64,000 bases of DNA from Clavelina lepadiformis. Its lineage: Eukaryota; Chordata; Ascidiacea; Aplousobranchia; Clavelinidae. Position numbers and translations under genes: made by a program. This document shows, piece by piece, positions 1 to 14,857 of this stretch (its first letter is position 1; each line of letters opens with the position of its first letter). The DNA lies in the NCBI RefSeq assembly GCF_947623445.1, contig NC_135242.1:21762001-21826000 (forward strand). The letters are read 5' to 3'. The notes under the pieces are model-generated. The model was not told where the DNA came from and did no database searches. It worked only from the letters and a program-made list of their open reading frames with translations.

Positions 1-343
1 ATACCTCCAACTTAAACTCTGAGAAAGGTGTAATTTTTCCCATGTTTAACATCTATAGAATAAACAGAATTATTAAGATAAAGTTTTCTACAATTCAAGT
101 TAAAAAAACGTGTTGAAACATTCAACTACGTATACCAGAATCAGTCAAGAGGAATTTTTGTTTTTTACCTTTTTGGTTTCGACAACTTTTTGAATAACTT
201 TGTGACTAAATATCCAGTCATTCTTTTTTAACCTGAAAGTAAAAAATCGCACAAAACCGCAAAATAAACACAAAATGTCATGTTTGCAAAGCTTAAAACA
301 AACTCTTTGTCAGGAAACGAAATATGTGTATCTAAGTTCTCAC

Positions 344-3300
344 TTGATAACATCAACCTTGTTGCTCACTTCTTCTTCGTCGTCATCAAAGAGACCTCCC
401 TTTGATTTTTGTATAAGCATGTCGTAGGATCTTGCAAATTGCAAACAACCTTCGATATTACAGTTGTCAACCAGTGCAATTGCTAACGTGTATCGCTCGC
501 AGGTGATTAGTTCCGATATTTGATGAATGACCTCCTTATTGACATCGTCATACGATCGACTCGGCCACAACTTCGCGATTCTTCCCGAAAGTGTCTCTTG
601 TAGCTGCATAAAGAACAAGATCAATTTCAGTGATTATGTTACGATTAGACAAACATTAAGCACAATTCAAAAGTGAAGCCTTGAAAATGGACTCACAAAT
701 TTAAAACCTTTATTCAAATTTAACACTCATGTTTATCTGTGTCTACACAAAACCCAGTATTTCAATACATCAAAAAACATCGCAGTCAATGTTTACCGTT
801 GCTGCTTGTTGTAGCCGTTTTATTTGACTTGAATGTCGACTGTTTTGTATTGCAAGTACACAGAGAACAACAAAATGATCCAGAACCTAAAAAATTGAAA
901 TACTAAATACATGTACATAAACCTAGATACAAAAAATATCAACACATCATACTGCAAGTGCTACACATGTGAAAAGAAAATTATAATCTTACGCACTCTT
1001 TTCTATTTTATTGGAAAACCTTTGATACAAAATGTGGTTATCCTGTTACCAGAATTAGACAACAACGAGGAAAAGAAATCAAAAACAGCTTTAACCTCTT
1101 CATCTTTTTCTGTAAAAGGCTCCTCCGATTTCTTATTTACAACTTCTGCTACACCCACAACCCTATCTTCTTTTTCTAATATCAGGGGATGACATAAGAT
1201 GTCTCTGGTTTCAAATCCAGTCTTGTTGTCGATTGTTTTGTTAAAATTCTGGTGCTACAAAACATTATGCAACAAAGCTGTTAACAATGCAATTCTCTTT
1301 ACGCTAATGCACATGACTTCATAAGCAATAGTATGTAACATACTGTCTATAATAAATAGTAAGATAAGCTTTATTTTAAGATATTTTTATCCGAATTTAG
1401 CCTAAACAAGTAATACAGCACAGAACGTAAAACATTACCTTACATAAAACATTACCTCATAGGCATTAGCAACATTTATGGGAGTCTTGGTACTCGCTAC
1501 TAGCCCAGCAATTCCGACAGTTATTGGTACAACCAGTTCATTTTTAGCATCACAAACCACATCTTTAAAGGTAGACTTGGAAGTTATATTCCACAGGCGT
1601 GAAGCAAGTTCCTTGCCATCACCCTAAGCACAGGTTCGAAGTAACATATTATGGTGCATTTGCAATGTCTCAACTACTACTCGATCAGCTGTAGTACTTT
1701 GGCATTTAGCCATAGTAAACACATGTTGAATCATTATTAATGTGCAGTAAACAATGTGTATTGTGTAGGTGTCATTATCTATTATATTTTTATTTTACTT
1801 TCAACTTATTGACCAATTGAATGCAAAATATAACAGAAAAGGGTGTTTGCCTGATAGGCGAATGTTAATTTTACGTCTTGGTTCTTTTAGAGCTGTTTTA
1901 ACTTGTTTCCCATCAAATAAATGTCACCGGTTTAGAGAACGTTTTTAGCCATAGCCCACAGACTATTTTTTCTTGGCCCAAATTCGTTTGAAAAAAGAAG
2001 TTTGGCAATAATATTGCTTACTAAATTCGTAATATATCTATAACCATCTCAATAACAGTTTTAACTAAACAAAACACATTCGCAGTCAATCCGTACAATC
2101 CTGGTGATTAACGTCAACATTACGGTTGCGGGCCACCGTTTGAAAATCGCCAAGCTTGTCAAACCTTCAAATAAATTAAGTCATGAAAAGCGATTGTTGC
2201 GTTTTCGTCTTCCGTGATTCCCCATGCTTTCATGTTAGGTGCTTCCCCTCACTAACAACCTATTTTTTTGTACGGACACAAGCTAGTTTGGTTACTTGGT
2301 TCTACTTTACATATTTTTTATAGTTATACAGAATGTGAAGTTGGTTGGTTTCCCCTTTACCTGATAGCTTAATCGTTTGCCTATCAACAGATGAACTTGA
2401 TTATCGGTTTTTGCCTGTGGTTACTTATTTGCAAATAAATTTGGTTATTTGCTTACACTGTTGTTAAATTTGAAGAAGTTTTTATAAATTCCAATTGATA
2501 CAAATCCAAACAGTCAAACTTAACTTTTATTTCTAAAATTTTACATCAACTTCGTAAACAACTTCATCGCGCTTTTCAAAATGACGTCATAATTATATCT
2601 AAATATCAAGTTAAATGCTTTCAAATTGCATTGGTGGTCGTAATCGATGGGCTACGTAAAAAAGCAGCTTTTTTTGCAAATAATACGTATTATACGTAAG
2701 CTGTTAACTGCTAAACAACTTCGCGCTTGAAATATGTAAGAAAAAAAATTCATAAATAACTTTATCCATGAATAGGTAAAGTCTAACAAGTTATTGACAG
2801 GTTATCAACTTCGCTCTGGTTTGCACGAAAATGCTGTAGTGCTCTTTTCGAGTTTGGTTAATGATGCCTATATTTAGTGATAAAAGGATAACCCTCGGAA
2901 ATGTCAAAACATACCTTTGCGTTATCTCGCATCCAAAACAAACTGCATCTTTCCGCGTTTAGGAGCTCGGCGACGTGACGTAGAGCGCTGAAGCAAAACT
3001 TATCAGGATCTTCAGTTGTGGCGAGTTCTCGTGCTAAATCGATCAATCGAGCGTCTTCACTGAAACAAAAATGTTCCTTAATCAGTGTTACACAGAAGAA
3101 ATTAAAAAAATGGATGAATGCTAGAATGGTCTTGTAAGAGGTTAAAAATGATGAAGGATTTTTTGCAGCAAAATTCATTGAAAATGAAAGGGAAGTGACG
3201 TCTTACCGAAGACCACGTTTATGAGAGCGTTTTTTTGTGGGCTTGGAACAAGATTTTTCTGTCTGACCGTGCAGAACAAACGCGTTTCGACTCGCCTTTG

Positions 3301-3640
3301 ACCTCAAGTCGTTCCATTTCAACTTGCTGGAAGACGAGGAACGATTTTGTGAAGCTGGAGTGCTGACAACATTTTTGACAATTAGCTTTCGAGGAACTTT
3401 AGACAGTTCATTGGATTGCTTAACGGTGTCTTCAAGTCGACATGGTTTCACAAGTTTATTAGATTTAGCTGATAAACCATTCAAGTCTCTGGTAGGACGA
3501 TTTCGTAAATATTCACTAAGAAATTTAGGGTTATATTCCAAGTAATTAGTAACTGCTTTTTGCATCTTCCGTTGCAAGTACTGGGCCAGAAACTCTGGAT
3601 GATCTTCCAAAAATCCTTCCACTTCATTCATCTTGGCCAT
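344..3640 (-). CDS. Dual-GAF cyclic-nucleotide phosphodiesterase (PDE5/6/11 group), 5' part
   Basis: Minus-strand exons read 3640-3207, 3059-2915, 1623-1456, 1248-1096, 886-797 and 603-344. All have GT-AG borders and compatible phases, giving about 416 residues before the gene leaves the window; the catalytic HD-type domain is not included. Family members hydrolyse cGMP and/or cAMP and are regulated by cyclic nucleotide binding to GAF domains. Residues ~6-35 (EVEGFLEDHPEFLAQYLQRK) resemble the N-terminus of PDE11/PDE5. A basic, serine-rich linker follows. GAF-A spans ~147-320, with AERCSLF early, PITVGIAGLVAS in the middle, and an NKFDE-type motif (N-K, then F-T-E-K-D-E) across exons 4-5, the known GAF-A signature. 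GAF-B starts in exon 6 (CERYTLAIALVD). The start ATG at 3640 is the first in frame. I cannot choose between PDE5, 6 and 11 without the catalytic domain. The exon at 344 ends in phase 2 at a GTGAGA donor. Confidence 0.85.
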
Positions 3641-6600
3641 GGCGGAATTTGGTTTACTTGTCTTACTCCAGAAACAGTTAAAGTAGCCTATAGGGGTTAG
3701 GCTATGCTTGACACAGTGTTGTGTTATTGATCATCATGCAAGGCAAGATATAAGCTACGATTACACAGCTCTCAGACCCTTGGTATGAGAAATTATACAA
3801 GCAGAAGATAATTACATTCAAAGTCCAAGTGACGACATCTTTCCCCAAGCGTTACACACTAAAGATGCAACGACTTGAAAATTTCGCAAAACTAAAAGCT
3901 CAAATTATCTATAGTTTTAAAGTATAGAAAATAGAAACAAGTCCCTATAATTTCTATTTATCAGCAAGTTTATCAGTAGAAGGTGAGGCTGGATGAATGG
4001 TATCTGACGCTGGGTGCTTTCTGTAGAAAGTATATTGCAAGTACTAAAACTAAAAAAAGTTACGTGGAAGATATGTGATTAATATTGACATAATAAAAAA
4101 CACCACGTGGTGAAAATCACATTCAAATATATATAAATGTCGTTGGTTAGCGTATTGCGTCGTCACTTATGAGGTAGCACATGATATGTGTTACATGTTT
4201 TGTACGCGTATGGAGATAAACGGAGTGCACTGTTTTTCCAACTGAAAACAAAACATACGTTTGAAAAACAAAACCAACTTAACTTGAGTTTAGCAACAAA
4301 CCCCAAAATCAAACAAAGCTGAAACATCCCCACAAGCGGTGTTTTTCTCTTTAACCGACTACAACAGTGCGAGGGCTAACGGACTTGCGAAGGACGTCAT
4401 AGGACTCCCATAAATCAAAAACGAGAGCAAATATAAGCACGAGATGTGGTGAGAGCGGCACAAGGAAAGGCAATAAAGTTTACGAGCAAGAATATGGCGA
4501 TCAATTTGCTGCCTGACGTTTATACAACTCTGACTCTGCGAAGGCTGTGCCGAAGGGGTTTCGGCGTCAATTCAAAAATACGTCAATGTCATAAATGATT
4601 TAATACAATTTACGCAAAACCATGTAATGGCCTTTTCGACAAAGTCGAATTGTCTTTCTAATTACACAGTACCCAAGTAACATTATAGCATATCGCGCAT
4701 CTTGGAAAAATTCCTTATGCTTGATGGAATGTTAAATCAAAATGCGGTTACAGTTAGTTTTTACAGAAATATTTTTAAGTAATCCCAGAAGAAACCATTT
4801 TTTTTTTCTTCACAAACATACAAAAACATTTAAGTCCAACCACAGAGATATTTCCGTAATATAGGCGCCATGTGTAGCATTTGTTGTGGTGTTTGTGACG
4901 CAACAAACTTTCACTTATCCACGCGATGTATCTGGAAAAAAATCAATATACTCTTTGCTATTATATACATCGACATACCAAAACCTGTATCAAAATTACC
5001 GGTCTTCGAAAGAAGAGCTGTGAATAAATATTGAAGAGCAATAAATATTGCTTTTAAATATTGAAGAGTTAAATTACAATACTTTTTGACCGTTTTTCGC
5101 TTGAAAAAACTATAACAACTTTTATTTCATACATTTGTCATATGTCACATGCTTCATGTTGTTGTACAATGGTGCTAAATAATTTCGAAAATCATGTGAT
5201 TTTAAATCGTTAAAAATGATTCCATATAAGCTGACTTTGATTTTCCATTTCTACAATTAAGCCTGCCAGTGACGTTAATTATCAAATCTACTAAGATTTA
5301 TCTCGAGTCAGAGCACGTGAGCTTAATCAGGAGTCTTCAACACAAAACCTCATAATAAGTTCCCAAGGCAACTCCCTAAGTTCAGCATACTAGGTACAAG
5401 TCAAATTAACAAGAACGCGTTATAATTAGGAGCCACATAATGTATATCAACTTTTCCCCTTGCAGTTTTCTTTTGCAATAACTACACCCAAAAGACATTT
5501 GCAAATCGATAAATTAGGCTTTGCGGGAAGGAAATTATCTTTTAAACACTAAATATGCCAGGTGCTTATAGCTTCGACAAACAATAATGATAAAAACATT
5601 TCTCAACGGAGCATAACGTTGAATATAGTGGGTTTCTAGCGAGGTGGAATCACCCGTTATCGATCCATATTTACTTCATTGAGACTTGGTCTCATATTTT
5701 TCGATATTTTAACATCACGTCTATGCAGTTATCCCCCCTGTTTCCATCTAAATTGGTAACCCGCTCATTTTTGTCATTCTGGGGTCATCAGCATGCCAGC
5801 GGAGAAGTGACAATTGAAAATAAAAAGGATCAACACTTCGCAACTTGTATATTTTAGCATTATTTTAGTATACGTTAAATCGAATCTATGCTGTCACTGA
5901 ACACGAAGTCAAATAATTTTGCTGTAAACTTAAGGAAATCCGGTTATTCGGCGACGTGTAGTGTTGGTTCAACTGAAGTGAAGTAAAAGTTCTGACCTTG
6001 GCTCGAATATGACAAATCGTTTGTAATTTCACCTAAGCCTTGGCAATGACAATTTAGTCAAGTTTATCGACCACACGGACATATTCACTTCTTTTCCATT
6101 CACTTGTGATTTGCGAAAAATCCTTCAGAGGAAATTAAGTTATAACATTTAAGTTTTTGCCAAAGCAAATCCTAATTTAACATTGCTCTTATTCATTGCA
6201 GATGCTTGTAATTAGCACGGAGATTTGCAAACAGCAGACTGCAAGAGCGTGTCCTTATCAAAGCATATTTAGGGTAACCTTAGCGACCACTGCGTCATTT
6301 CCAACGGAGAACAACGCAAAATTGACGCTTGAAAACGCCGCACTAGATAATCTAATAATACAAGCTTGTAATAACAGTCTAAGTAAATATCTTGACTAAA
6401 ATAACCACCCTATTTGCTGAGCTATATTCATAGATTGATAGATAGACTCACAACGCAATAGTGCTCAGCATTGAACAGCGAAAATGGTGACGAAACAATT
6501 GCAAAGCAACCATTACAATCTACTCGCTAAAACTATCGATCATAACATGTGTGGCTGTCAAGCCATAATCCAAGTGTACAATATGGTGGTTCTATTACTG

Positions 6601-9600
6601 TTGTAAAATCGGATTATTAGGCTATTATACTAAGTGATAAGATGGAAGCGAAAATTTATACTAAAGCAAAAACATTCGATTTGGAACAGAATTATAACTT
6701 TTTATTTTAGGTCATCCCCAGTTCATTAAAATAAAAAATAAAAAAACCAAATATCTGACGACATTAACCTGGGCAAATTTCCGTCAAATCGGTTTTTGAA
6801 TAGGTTATGTTTTCGGGCTTGACTATACCGTTGACATTTACGAGCTGGTGAATTATAAAATTTCGTGTTTACTAGGTTCATAAAACATATATTATTGCCA
6901 CAAGGCAATATAACTTTAAGGCATTAATAATGGCATGGGTATGTGTATTAGAAATGTCAGCTTCAATTCGTCGATCGATGTAATATCAGCTTTGACTCCC
7001 GCTGGAAATATGCCAGCCATGCAGATAACAAATAAAGTATTAAATAGCCAGTGTGTGTGCTGTCTTCTGGACTTTGGAACTTGACATGATTTCGATAAAA
7101 ATTAAATTCTAAAGTTGAACGGTGAACGGTGAAAATAACTGACCGCAGACTCTTCGACTATATCAGAAGAATTAATCTGTGCACAACGACGTTTCTTCAC
7201 CATCACAGAAAATGACGATAGCAGGCTGTACAATAAAAGATGTGCATTGTGCAGTAGGCTACCGGTCACATAGCTGCGATTCAATTGAACGAACGACGCA
7301 TCAATTTCCGAGGCAAACAAAATCTGAGGTCTTCGGACCATTTCTTGCAATCACGGAAGAATAGCTAGAATAACTGAATTTGCCTCATACGCCCAAGCTT
7401 TACCGTTAATTGTTTTCGTGTGCCCAAACGTGTGTAAATAATTAAATACATATCTATATTCTTTGGCAGGTGCACAGGGCCTGGTGCATAAGATTGCAGA
7501 CAACAACTCTAAATGCATTTTGCGTCCAACTTATAAATAATTCACTGCAGTGGACCACTTTGATTAAAAAAGGAAAGGCGAAGCGGTAACACTTCAGTGG
7601 TAATGTTGTATGCATATTGCTTACCCTGGATACAGCCTATACTTGTCACACGTCTAACGCCTAATAAATCAAGCCGAACAGTTAGGCCTTACTTCCAAAA
7701 CAGAGAAGCGAAATAGAGAGAATGCGTTACCTCTTATTGTTGTTTTCCATCGCCTTGAAGCAACTTGGAAGCAGTTACCAGCTGTGAAAGATTTGTTTAA
7801 ATATTTATGGCTTCGGCCTTCACTGCGTGTGAACCTTGTTGTCTGGAAGCTGTACAAAGCAGGCAATGTTACAATGATCGCGTTTTGGCTTCTCGCGCGC
7901 TTCATCCAAGAAAACTAACTCACACACTCTTTGCCCATCCTAGTATGAACAAATTTTTCAGCAACTACTAAAATATTTTCAATAAATGCCAAAAATCTGG
8001 AAAAGTAAACAAGTTAATTTTTCAAGCGTTGTAACGATAGTTAAATAAAACCAAATCAATACCCGAAAAGCTTAACTTCAGCCCACATTTAGCTGCAGTT
8101 TTTCGTAATAGTTGTTATTGGATGACAGCAAGCCAATAACCTTAGTCTACTGCTTACATGGATTTCTTAAGAAAATCTTTTCATTGATCCAGCAGACTAT
8201 CTTTTCTGGACTTTTGTCCTCTTAGATATGGCTTACCATACTTAGATTGATAGCGCACGCCCGTAGACAGTTTGTTATAAGAAGCGTAGTGCTGAGTTAA
8301 GACAAATATTTGCTAAAATATTCCAAACTAATCCCAAAATACCTTCGTTGCTTCCACTTAAACCAAATGGACCGTTATCTGTCCAGAAATATGTCAAAGA
8401 CTCTCAAACTTTGACACAGCGCAGGTCGCCCCATTCAAATACTGACAAAATGGGCATTGGACAGTTCTTTTCATACATTAATTTCATGGAATGAGTGTCC
8501 AGCCATTAAACTAAGTGCATTTGAGGATCAAGTGCTCAACTTAAACAATTAAAGGACGGTCTGCATTCAGTTTGTTTATAGCCTACTTGTGGCCATTATC
8601 AACGCTTTCAATTTCTGCTTGCTTGGCTGATGTCAATTATAACCTACGTTCAAATTTAATTGACTACGACTTTCAAACTCAAACAAGCAAACCATTTGCC
8701 CTGTGAAACTCTTTTTTGCAAACATTGGTTTTAAACGTATTTAAAGATCCGTTCATGAAGGCATTGACAGCAAAGTGACGTCTTCGCAATATTTAACCAG
8801 GATTGCTTAACCGCGACTGTTAGGTTCTGTTAAACAGCCAAAGCTTGAACCACCAGTCTAAGCCCTTTCCCACGCAATACGTGGATTTGGCGGAAGTCTG
8901 ACCTTTGCTGGCAGCAAAGCCACCGTTCCAAGTGACAAGCTCCTTCACTGATCTACGTCAGTCGCACACGCGTTACATCAGTTGTACGTACAACGGTAAC
9001 CAAGCTTAGGATTGAAAACCCCGAGTTGAGTTCAACTTATTCAGGTAGGTCTACATCAAAGCAAGTCAATCAGCATTTGTGATCTTCGGCGAAAAATATT
9101 TTAGGACCTCACTTGCGTCCTCTGTTTGTTTGCAACAAAGTCTTCTGGCAGTCGTCATTGGTTATCTCTGGAGACTGGAGAGCGACACTCAGCGAAACTG
9201 TAATCAATATACAAAGGCTAATCATAACTTTATAGCCAAGGCTTAAAAAGCTACGAAGCTTTACATTTCGTGGGTTAATTATAGTAGGCCGTTAAAAATA
9301 ATTTAATCTGTCTCCGTTGTATGTCTGTCTCTACCTGGTCTGTATAGCTTCTTCCATAAAATGTAGGAAACATGAAGGCACTGTACGTCTAAAGCAATGT
9401 AATGGCCTACTTAATACAGTACTTGCGTTTTGCTGAATCCCTTCAAAATACCTTGAACTAGGTCCCATTTAATACCACACGTTGTGCAGTTTACGCCTTC
9501 ACTAACCCCAAGTTAGCTACAATGCAATTGGTATTACAATATTTATTTTTGCATCTTGGGTCTGCTTAAATAGACTACACCACAACAAGCTTTAGAAAGC

Positions 9601-9650
9601 GATTTTATAGATGATTAAATTAATAAAATTATAATTCGTTCCTTAATATT
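3641..9650. other. Spacer without recognised genes
   Basis: About 6 kb of AT-rich DNA upstream of the phosphodiesterase. The longest open frames (for example 6196-6399, 7102-7350, 7669-7905) are short, mutually antisense or stop-limited, lack splice context and resemble nothing I know. Promoter and 5' UTR of the phosphodiesterase must lie just above 3640, but I see no decisive core motif. Nothing else can be supported. Confidence 0.5.
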
Positions 9651-9654
9651 TCCT

Positions 9655-9860
9655 CTTAACACCAGCTTCGTCTTTATTTTAGTGGTTAACATAGTAACCT
9701 AAACCTAAGTTAAATCCACATTCTAATCAAAATCTAACTCCAATAAAATCTTAAATAGCTAAGATCAACTTTTTACATACCCATTCTCCTAACCAAAACT
9801 TTCAGCTAGATAAATACTTTTCCATAACCACTTTATTAGGCTGCTGGGTGACATCAAAAA
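9655..9860 (+). repeat. Dispersed CCTAA-rich repeat, copy 1
   Basis: A segment containing the family core: GTTAACATAGTAACCTAA, then TCTAACTCCAATAAAATCTT, AAATAGCTAAGATCAAC and CATACCCATTCTCC. The same order of blocks recurs near 15.8, 18.5, 19.9, 24.3, 50.9, 53.4, 56.3, 59.3 and 63.0 kb. No coding capacity; probably a non-autonomous transposon or SINE of unknown class. This copy is diverged at its 3' end. Confidence 0.6.
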
Positions 9861-11980
9861 AATATGATACGAGATGTCTGCAACAGAGAATGAAGTCGTC
9901 TTAACCGATGGCCCTAAAACTCCCAAGGACAATAAAATCAATAGCAAGATACATTGAACTAGAGACGCGTATTTTCATCAGACAACGGTCGACTAATGTG
10001 ATTGAATTCCTGTCCTTTTAAGTCGCACACCTGTACAATCCGGCGCACTTTGGCCGATCCATTGGAATCAGATTTTACAGGTTCATGTTCGTTTTTTCAC
10101 GCCTGGCTGATTCTGACACATCATAACAATAGACGTGACGACATTCGCTTGCTCAAGCGAAATTGCTTCTGAAATATTTACCCGTGTAGGCTGCAATGCA
10201 TGCAGTTTATAAAACTCAGAAAATCTACAACGTCATTATCTAAGCAATATGAAGATGCGTTCGTCACAGTCACTGACTCACTGCTAGCGCGTTGTTGCTT
10301 TTTTAAGGTTTTGGTTGCTTTGACAAGCTTCTGCTATATAATTGATACATATATTGTTTATCGTTTCCGTTGTTCCCGCTTTTTTATCACCTTAATGGAA
10401 TCCACGGAACGATCTCAACAACGGGAAAGCGACAAACACTGGTGATTTCATATCGACCGGAAAGGAGATTGCCCATAAAATAATACGCGTAACATCACAT
10501 GTACGTTAGACTGCACTGTAGACTTTCGATACAAACAACAACATCCAGAAGAATTTCAAGCTACTAGTCTCTCAAACTAAGCTTGGTCGTTTATTAATGA
10601 GAACTGGATTTCAGCAGATGAAAATGCATACGTTATAAAGATGCAATAACGACAGGTTTTATCTAATATTCAAATCTGGTATTTATCTGCACAATTGTTT
10701 GAAACCATGCACTCGAAGTGGCACTTGTGGGAAAACTAGAAAGCATCAAACGCCTAATTCATCGTCACAAGAAGTTTTAAAACAAAGTCAATACCTTAAA
10801 GCTTATACCAGAATAATCTTAAGCATGCAATAAAAAATCCGAATCACGCATTTTGGGAAATTTATGGAAATACTATTCCCAAAACTAACTCAGAAATTTC
10901 ACTAAAAATTCGAAACTGTCGTCAAATTTTGCGATGCCTTATACCCCTTGCACAGCGGAACATACGAGATTTTATTGTATTCTCGCGTTGATGTTTTTAC
11001 GTTGCAGAAATTTTACAGCTTTATGCAACCAATTGAAGGCGCACGTCATGAAAATGCAGAATGAGGTGTCAAAGGTAAGGCAACTAAACATTTTATAACA
11101 GAGTGCGACAAAAAACTTGTAACAATACTTCAGTTACAAAACTTGAATTACTAAGTTTAGTATGATTTCGCATAGATTGATTGATAAAGAATATGCAATG
11201 AAAGAATGGGACTAGTTTATTGATGCTGTATATCCTCAATCTTATCACAGCTCAGAGAATCGAATTTGAAGTAGTAAAGTGGCAACGAGTAAAAATATTG
11301 TTAAAACATTGACACCAGATTGAGACACCAGTATTTACAGAATATTTTGTTATTTCTGTCATTTTTTCGTTAACTTGAAATGATAAAACCACCTCAAGTT
11401 GCATAAAACGCAGCAAACACAAAAAATCCAAATTAGTAATTAAAACATATACAAAATGACACGCTGTAAACGAAACCTTTTTCTTGGTTTGTAAATGATG
11501 TTTGTTCGTGTAGGTACAGTCAAATTTACACTTTGACACTTAACTTTGTTATAGCCTTTAGGCTGAGGATTGCTGTGGTTGAAAAAATGTAAGTTTGTGT
11601 GGGAATAAATACAAACGCCTCTTCTTCAAAGCAGCAGTACATAAATAAATAATTATTAAAAGTAGTCAATAAAAAGTTAAAAGCTGACCTTACCGTGAAA
11701 GATAGGTTCATGAAATTGGCAGAAACTAAGACAGAAACAGCGATATAAGTTGGAGTTATATAAAAGAGCTTTGTGTATTTTGCGTGTGCAAAATCACTTC
11801 ATGATATCTTGATGTATAGATGACAGTAAAGTTAAGAAGAATGACAACGAAAACCTTTGATGGTTGGTTGTTTTAAGTGGTAGTGTTTGGGAAACTGATT
11901 TGCGAATGAGAGATGGCTGGAATGGAGGACAATGAACACAATGGAAGACGCATGTACCACCGTACTGTTAAGCGGGCACC
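9861..11980. other. Spacer downstream of SLC66A1-like gene
   Basis: No gene is recognised. The right part (below 11980) should hold the 3' UTR of the minus-strand SLC66A1-like gene; a minus-strand AATAAA (TTTATT on plus at about 11216) is a possible polyadenylation signal, but its distance makes this uncertain. Open frames at 10200-10445 and 11252-11711 look like chance frames. Confidence 0.4.
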
Positions 11981-14857
11981 TCATGCAAACGTTGGCTGGT
12001 TTTCTTCCTCAAAACTTGATGATTCATCAAGTAATCCAACATTAACCATTCGTTTTCGGCCGCATCGTTTGTTATAATAGAATATCTGGCTCAAAATCTA
12101 AGAAAATTCAAAAAATTTAATAAAAAATTATGTTAAGTTACAGTAGTTTGAAAAAGAACAAAAGTAATCTGACTGATGGGTAGTTGTAAAAATTAAAGCG
12201 ATCCACCGCGACTGACGAAAATACTACATATACAATATTTCTAACCAACAGCATAAGCAACCATTAACAATTAAACATACAGCAAAGTCCAATGAGAGGG
12301 TTCCAATAGATCCAATCAACCAGGGAAGATGAAAAACTATGAATTCACCCCATGTGTGTCCTGGGTCTGGGTCCTGTAATAGAATCTGGAACACAAGATT
12401 AGAGAAATTGTATTTAAAACAATTCAAGACAAACAATTTAAGTTAATGCATTTTCTAACTAGAACAAGCAGATTTTTAGCAAATTCAAAAAATTTTGCTT
12501 CTTTCTTCCCAAATGTCGTGATGTAATCCATGTAATAATGTCCTGATACATTTTGCCGGTCACTGGCAATATCAGCAACGGAGAACTGTATGTTAAACAA
12601 TACTTACAGATGTTCCATAAAGTGTGTTGCCGGCAACAGCGAGGAAGAACATCATAAATGATACTCCTTCAGTTTCTCCGCGACGATACTGCAAAATTTT
12701 GTAATTTAATTAACAGCTGGCCCCGATCGGAATGCGATGTGATCATTGAGTATAATGTAATAAAATGTGCAAATCATTTCCTGTTTAGCAAAATTCAGTT
12801 TTAACGCCCATATTACAAATAAATAATTAATTCATCGTGTATCCTTGCTGAGAACCAGCATCGCGACAGTTCAAACCCAACCAATATAACCTACAATTTT
12901 TGGGTACAGGGCTAGAGGGTTAGAATTGTCATATAAGCTGTGAACGTATTAGCACAGTGAATGGAAGCTCAAATTAAATAGGAAAAATGCACCTACTGAC
13001 ACTTACATTTTTCAAAATCTGAGGTAATCTCGATCCAAGATAAAACAAAGAAGAAATGCAGCCAATAGCATATCCAATGATTGTCTTTGTGGTCTGTATT
13101 AAAGATTACATAATTAGTTTACATAATCTCATCTCACTGTGGTAACGTTAACTTTTCCACAAAAGTGCAGAGTTTGCACTATTTTAGCCTAGTTAGCTAA
13201 ACTACAACAGCTTTGACCTGCAATTGTGCCTCAGGTGCACAACCTAATTTGCTGTAACAGCGTATGCTGTAATATTTTCAGCAGAAAATATTTACTGAAT
13301 TTAACTTATGTAAGGTTTTGCAAGTACAACTCTTTCAAAGTATGGTGTGATTGCAACAACAAAACTTAACGCAACAACTTAAATTCACTGAAGACAAACA
13401 TCAAGCATACTTTCTGTGCCATGGTACAGATATTACAAATGCTTAAAGTAGGTTAAGAATCTGGCATGGGGAACTGTAATTAAAACTTTAACTTCAACAC
13501 ACAGAAGCTAAGTCAAAATCCAAAACAAATAGTGATTTATAAAATACTAAATTATTATTATAAAATTGGTGAATGCAAATTGCACAAACTTGAGCGACAT
13601 TCCGATACTATTCATGCTAATACTAATGTATGATAAGCAATGAGTTTAATCATTTTGTCATATATGAGTTACCCATTCTATAAATGGAGGATCCTTGCCC
13701 ACAGAAAGCAAAGTTCTACCAATCCTATTGCTGCTGGAATAAGAGTCGACTGAATTACGTTCAAAATGCATCATGGTCAGCGGCAAGAATACCATCAAAC
13801 ACACACAACAGAGAATTCTTTGGCTTCCTTGTGCTGAAGTCATGGCATCATTAATAATACCATGTCGATCTACAAAAAGTATATGTTTAAGAGAAAGAAA
13901 TCCCAAACGATTTTGAAAATTTGCAATAAACATGCCACTATTGCGTTAAATTTAAACAAAGTATATAAATGAAATAAACTTACCAGTGATATAAAATACA
14001 ATCCAAAAATTTTAGTGACTTATCATAACGTGCTTTAAAATGTAACAGTACCAACACACCTTCTGCTATTCGGCGATGTTTCCAAGCATAGTAAGAAAAC
14101 TGCACAATCATTATGAGATCCATAGAAACATAATACACAGCAGTGTAAAGTTGGATCGGGAATTGATTTGTCAAAATGCAACCCACCTGAAATGAAACAA
14201 AATGTTTAACTCTAAAGCATTTACTATCTTTGTGTAAAATATTCATATGTAGCTGGAAAATTGTGTATTCCATGTTACTGGAAAATTTATTAGACTGTAG
14301 GTACTTAATATATGCAACTAATCAGTCATAGGTTTTACTTGTTAAAGTTGTTTGACATGATTCATACAGGTAATGCAATAGTATACTTTTTAGGATATTA
14401 GACTTAAACATGATAAAATAACAAATTTCGCAAAATTAAAAATATGAAGTATATAAAAAGCAAGATACCAAGTTACTGCTGTCGCCAAATAGCCACAACA
14501 ACAAAAACCAAATGGAGAGCGCTTCTTCACACTTGCCATTTTTGTAATTCTCATAAAGTTGCCTGCAAATAACATACATGCGCCGAGTACATAGTCAGTA
14601 GACCAATATAACAATATGCCCTAGTCATCAATTTCAGCTTACGGTATTGAGGCACAAATCCAACAAAGTATTGAAATCAGTCCTAAAATAAATCCAACTT
14701 CTTCTTTCGTATTATAGATGCACTCGTCAAATATATCATACACCCATGGAATAGGATTTTCTTTTAAACAGGATAAGTTGTTGTTACCACTTTCATTGCC
14801 AAATGTTGCAATATAATTTGCCTCAAATACAGCACTCAGTGGTTTTATTGGATACAT
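11981..14857 (-). CDS. SLC66A1: Lysosomal PQ-loop amino acid transporter, SLC66A1/PQLC2-like
   Basis: Eight minus-strand exons: 14857-14643, 14562-14469, 14186-14060, 13869-13673, 13093-13007, 12688-12608, 12373-12281 and 12085-11981. All borders are GT-AG, phases agree throughout, and the sum is 999 bp (332 aa; the human protein is about 290). The family exports cationic amino acids from lysosomes and has seven membrane helices with two PQ-loop repeats. PQ repeat 1: exon 1 ends EVGFILGLISILCWICASIP, running into exon 2 Q-L-Y-E-N-Y-K, then ALSIWFLLLWLFGDSSNL. Exon 3 has QFPIQLYTAVYYVSMDLIM, very close to vertebrate SLC66A1. PQ repeat 2: exon 5 YAIGCISSLFYLGSRLPQI. Exon 7 has FHLPWLIGSIGTLSLDF. 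The tail (exon 8) is short and basic, then acidic, with GLLDE, a possible dileucine lysosomal sorting signal in the position of the human one. An N-glycosylation site (NES) lies in the luminal N-terminus. Start ATG at 14857. Confidence 0.93.

Noticed and set aside
911-1192. 93-residue plus-strand open frame
   Set aside because: It is antisense to the well-supported GAF-A exon at 1096-1248 of the phosphodiesterase.
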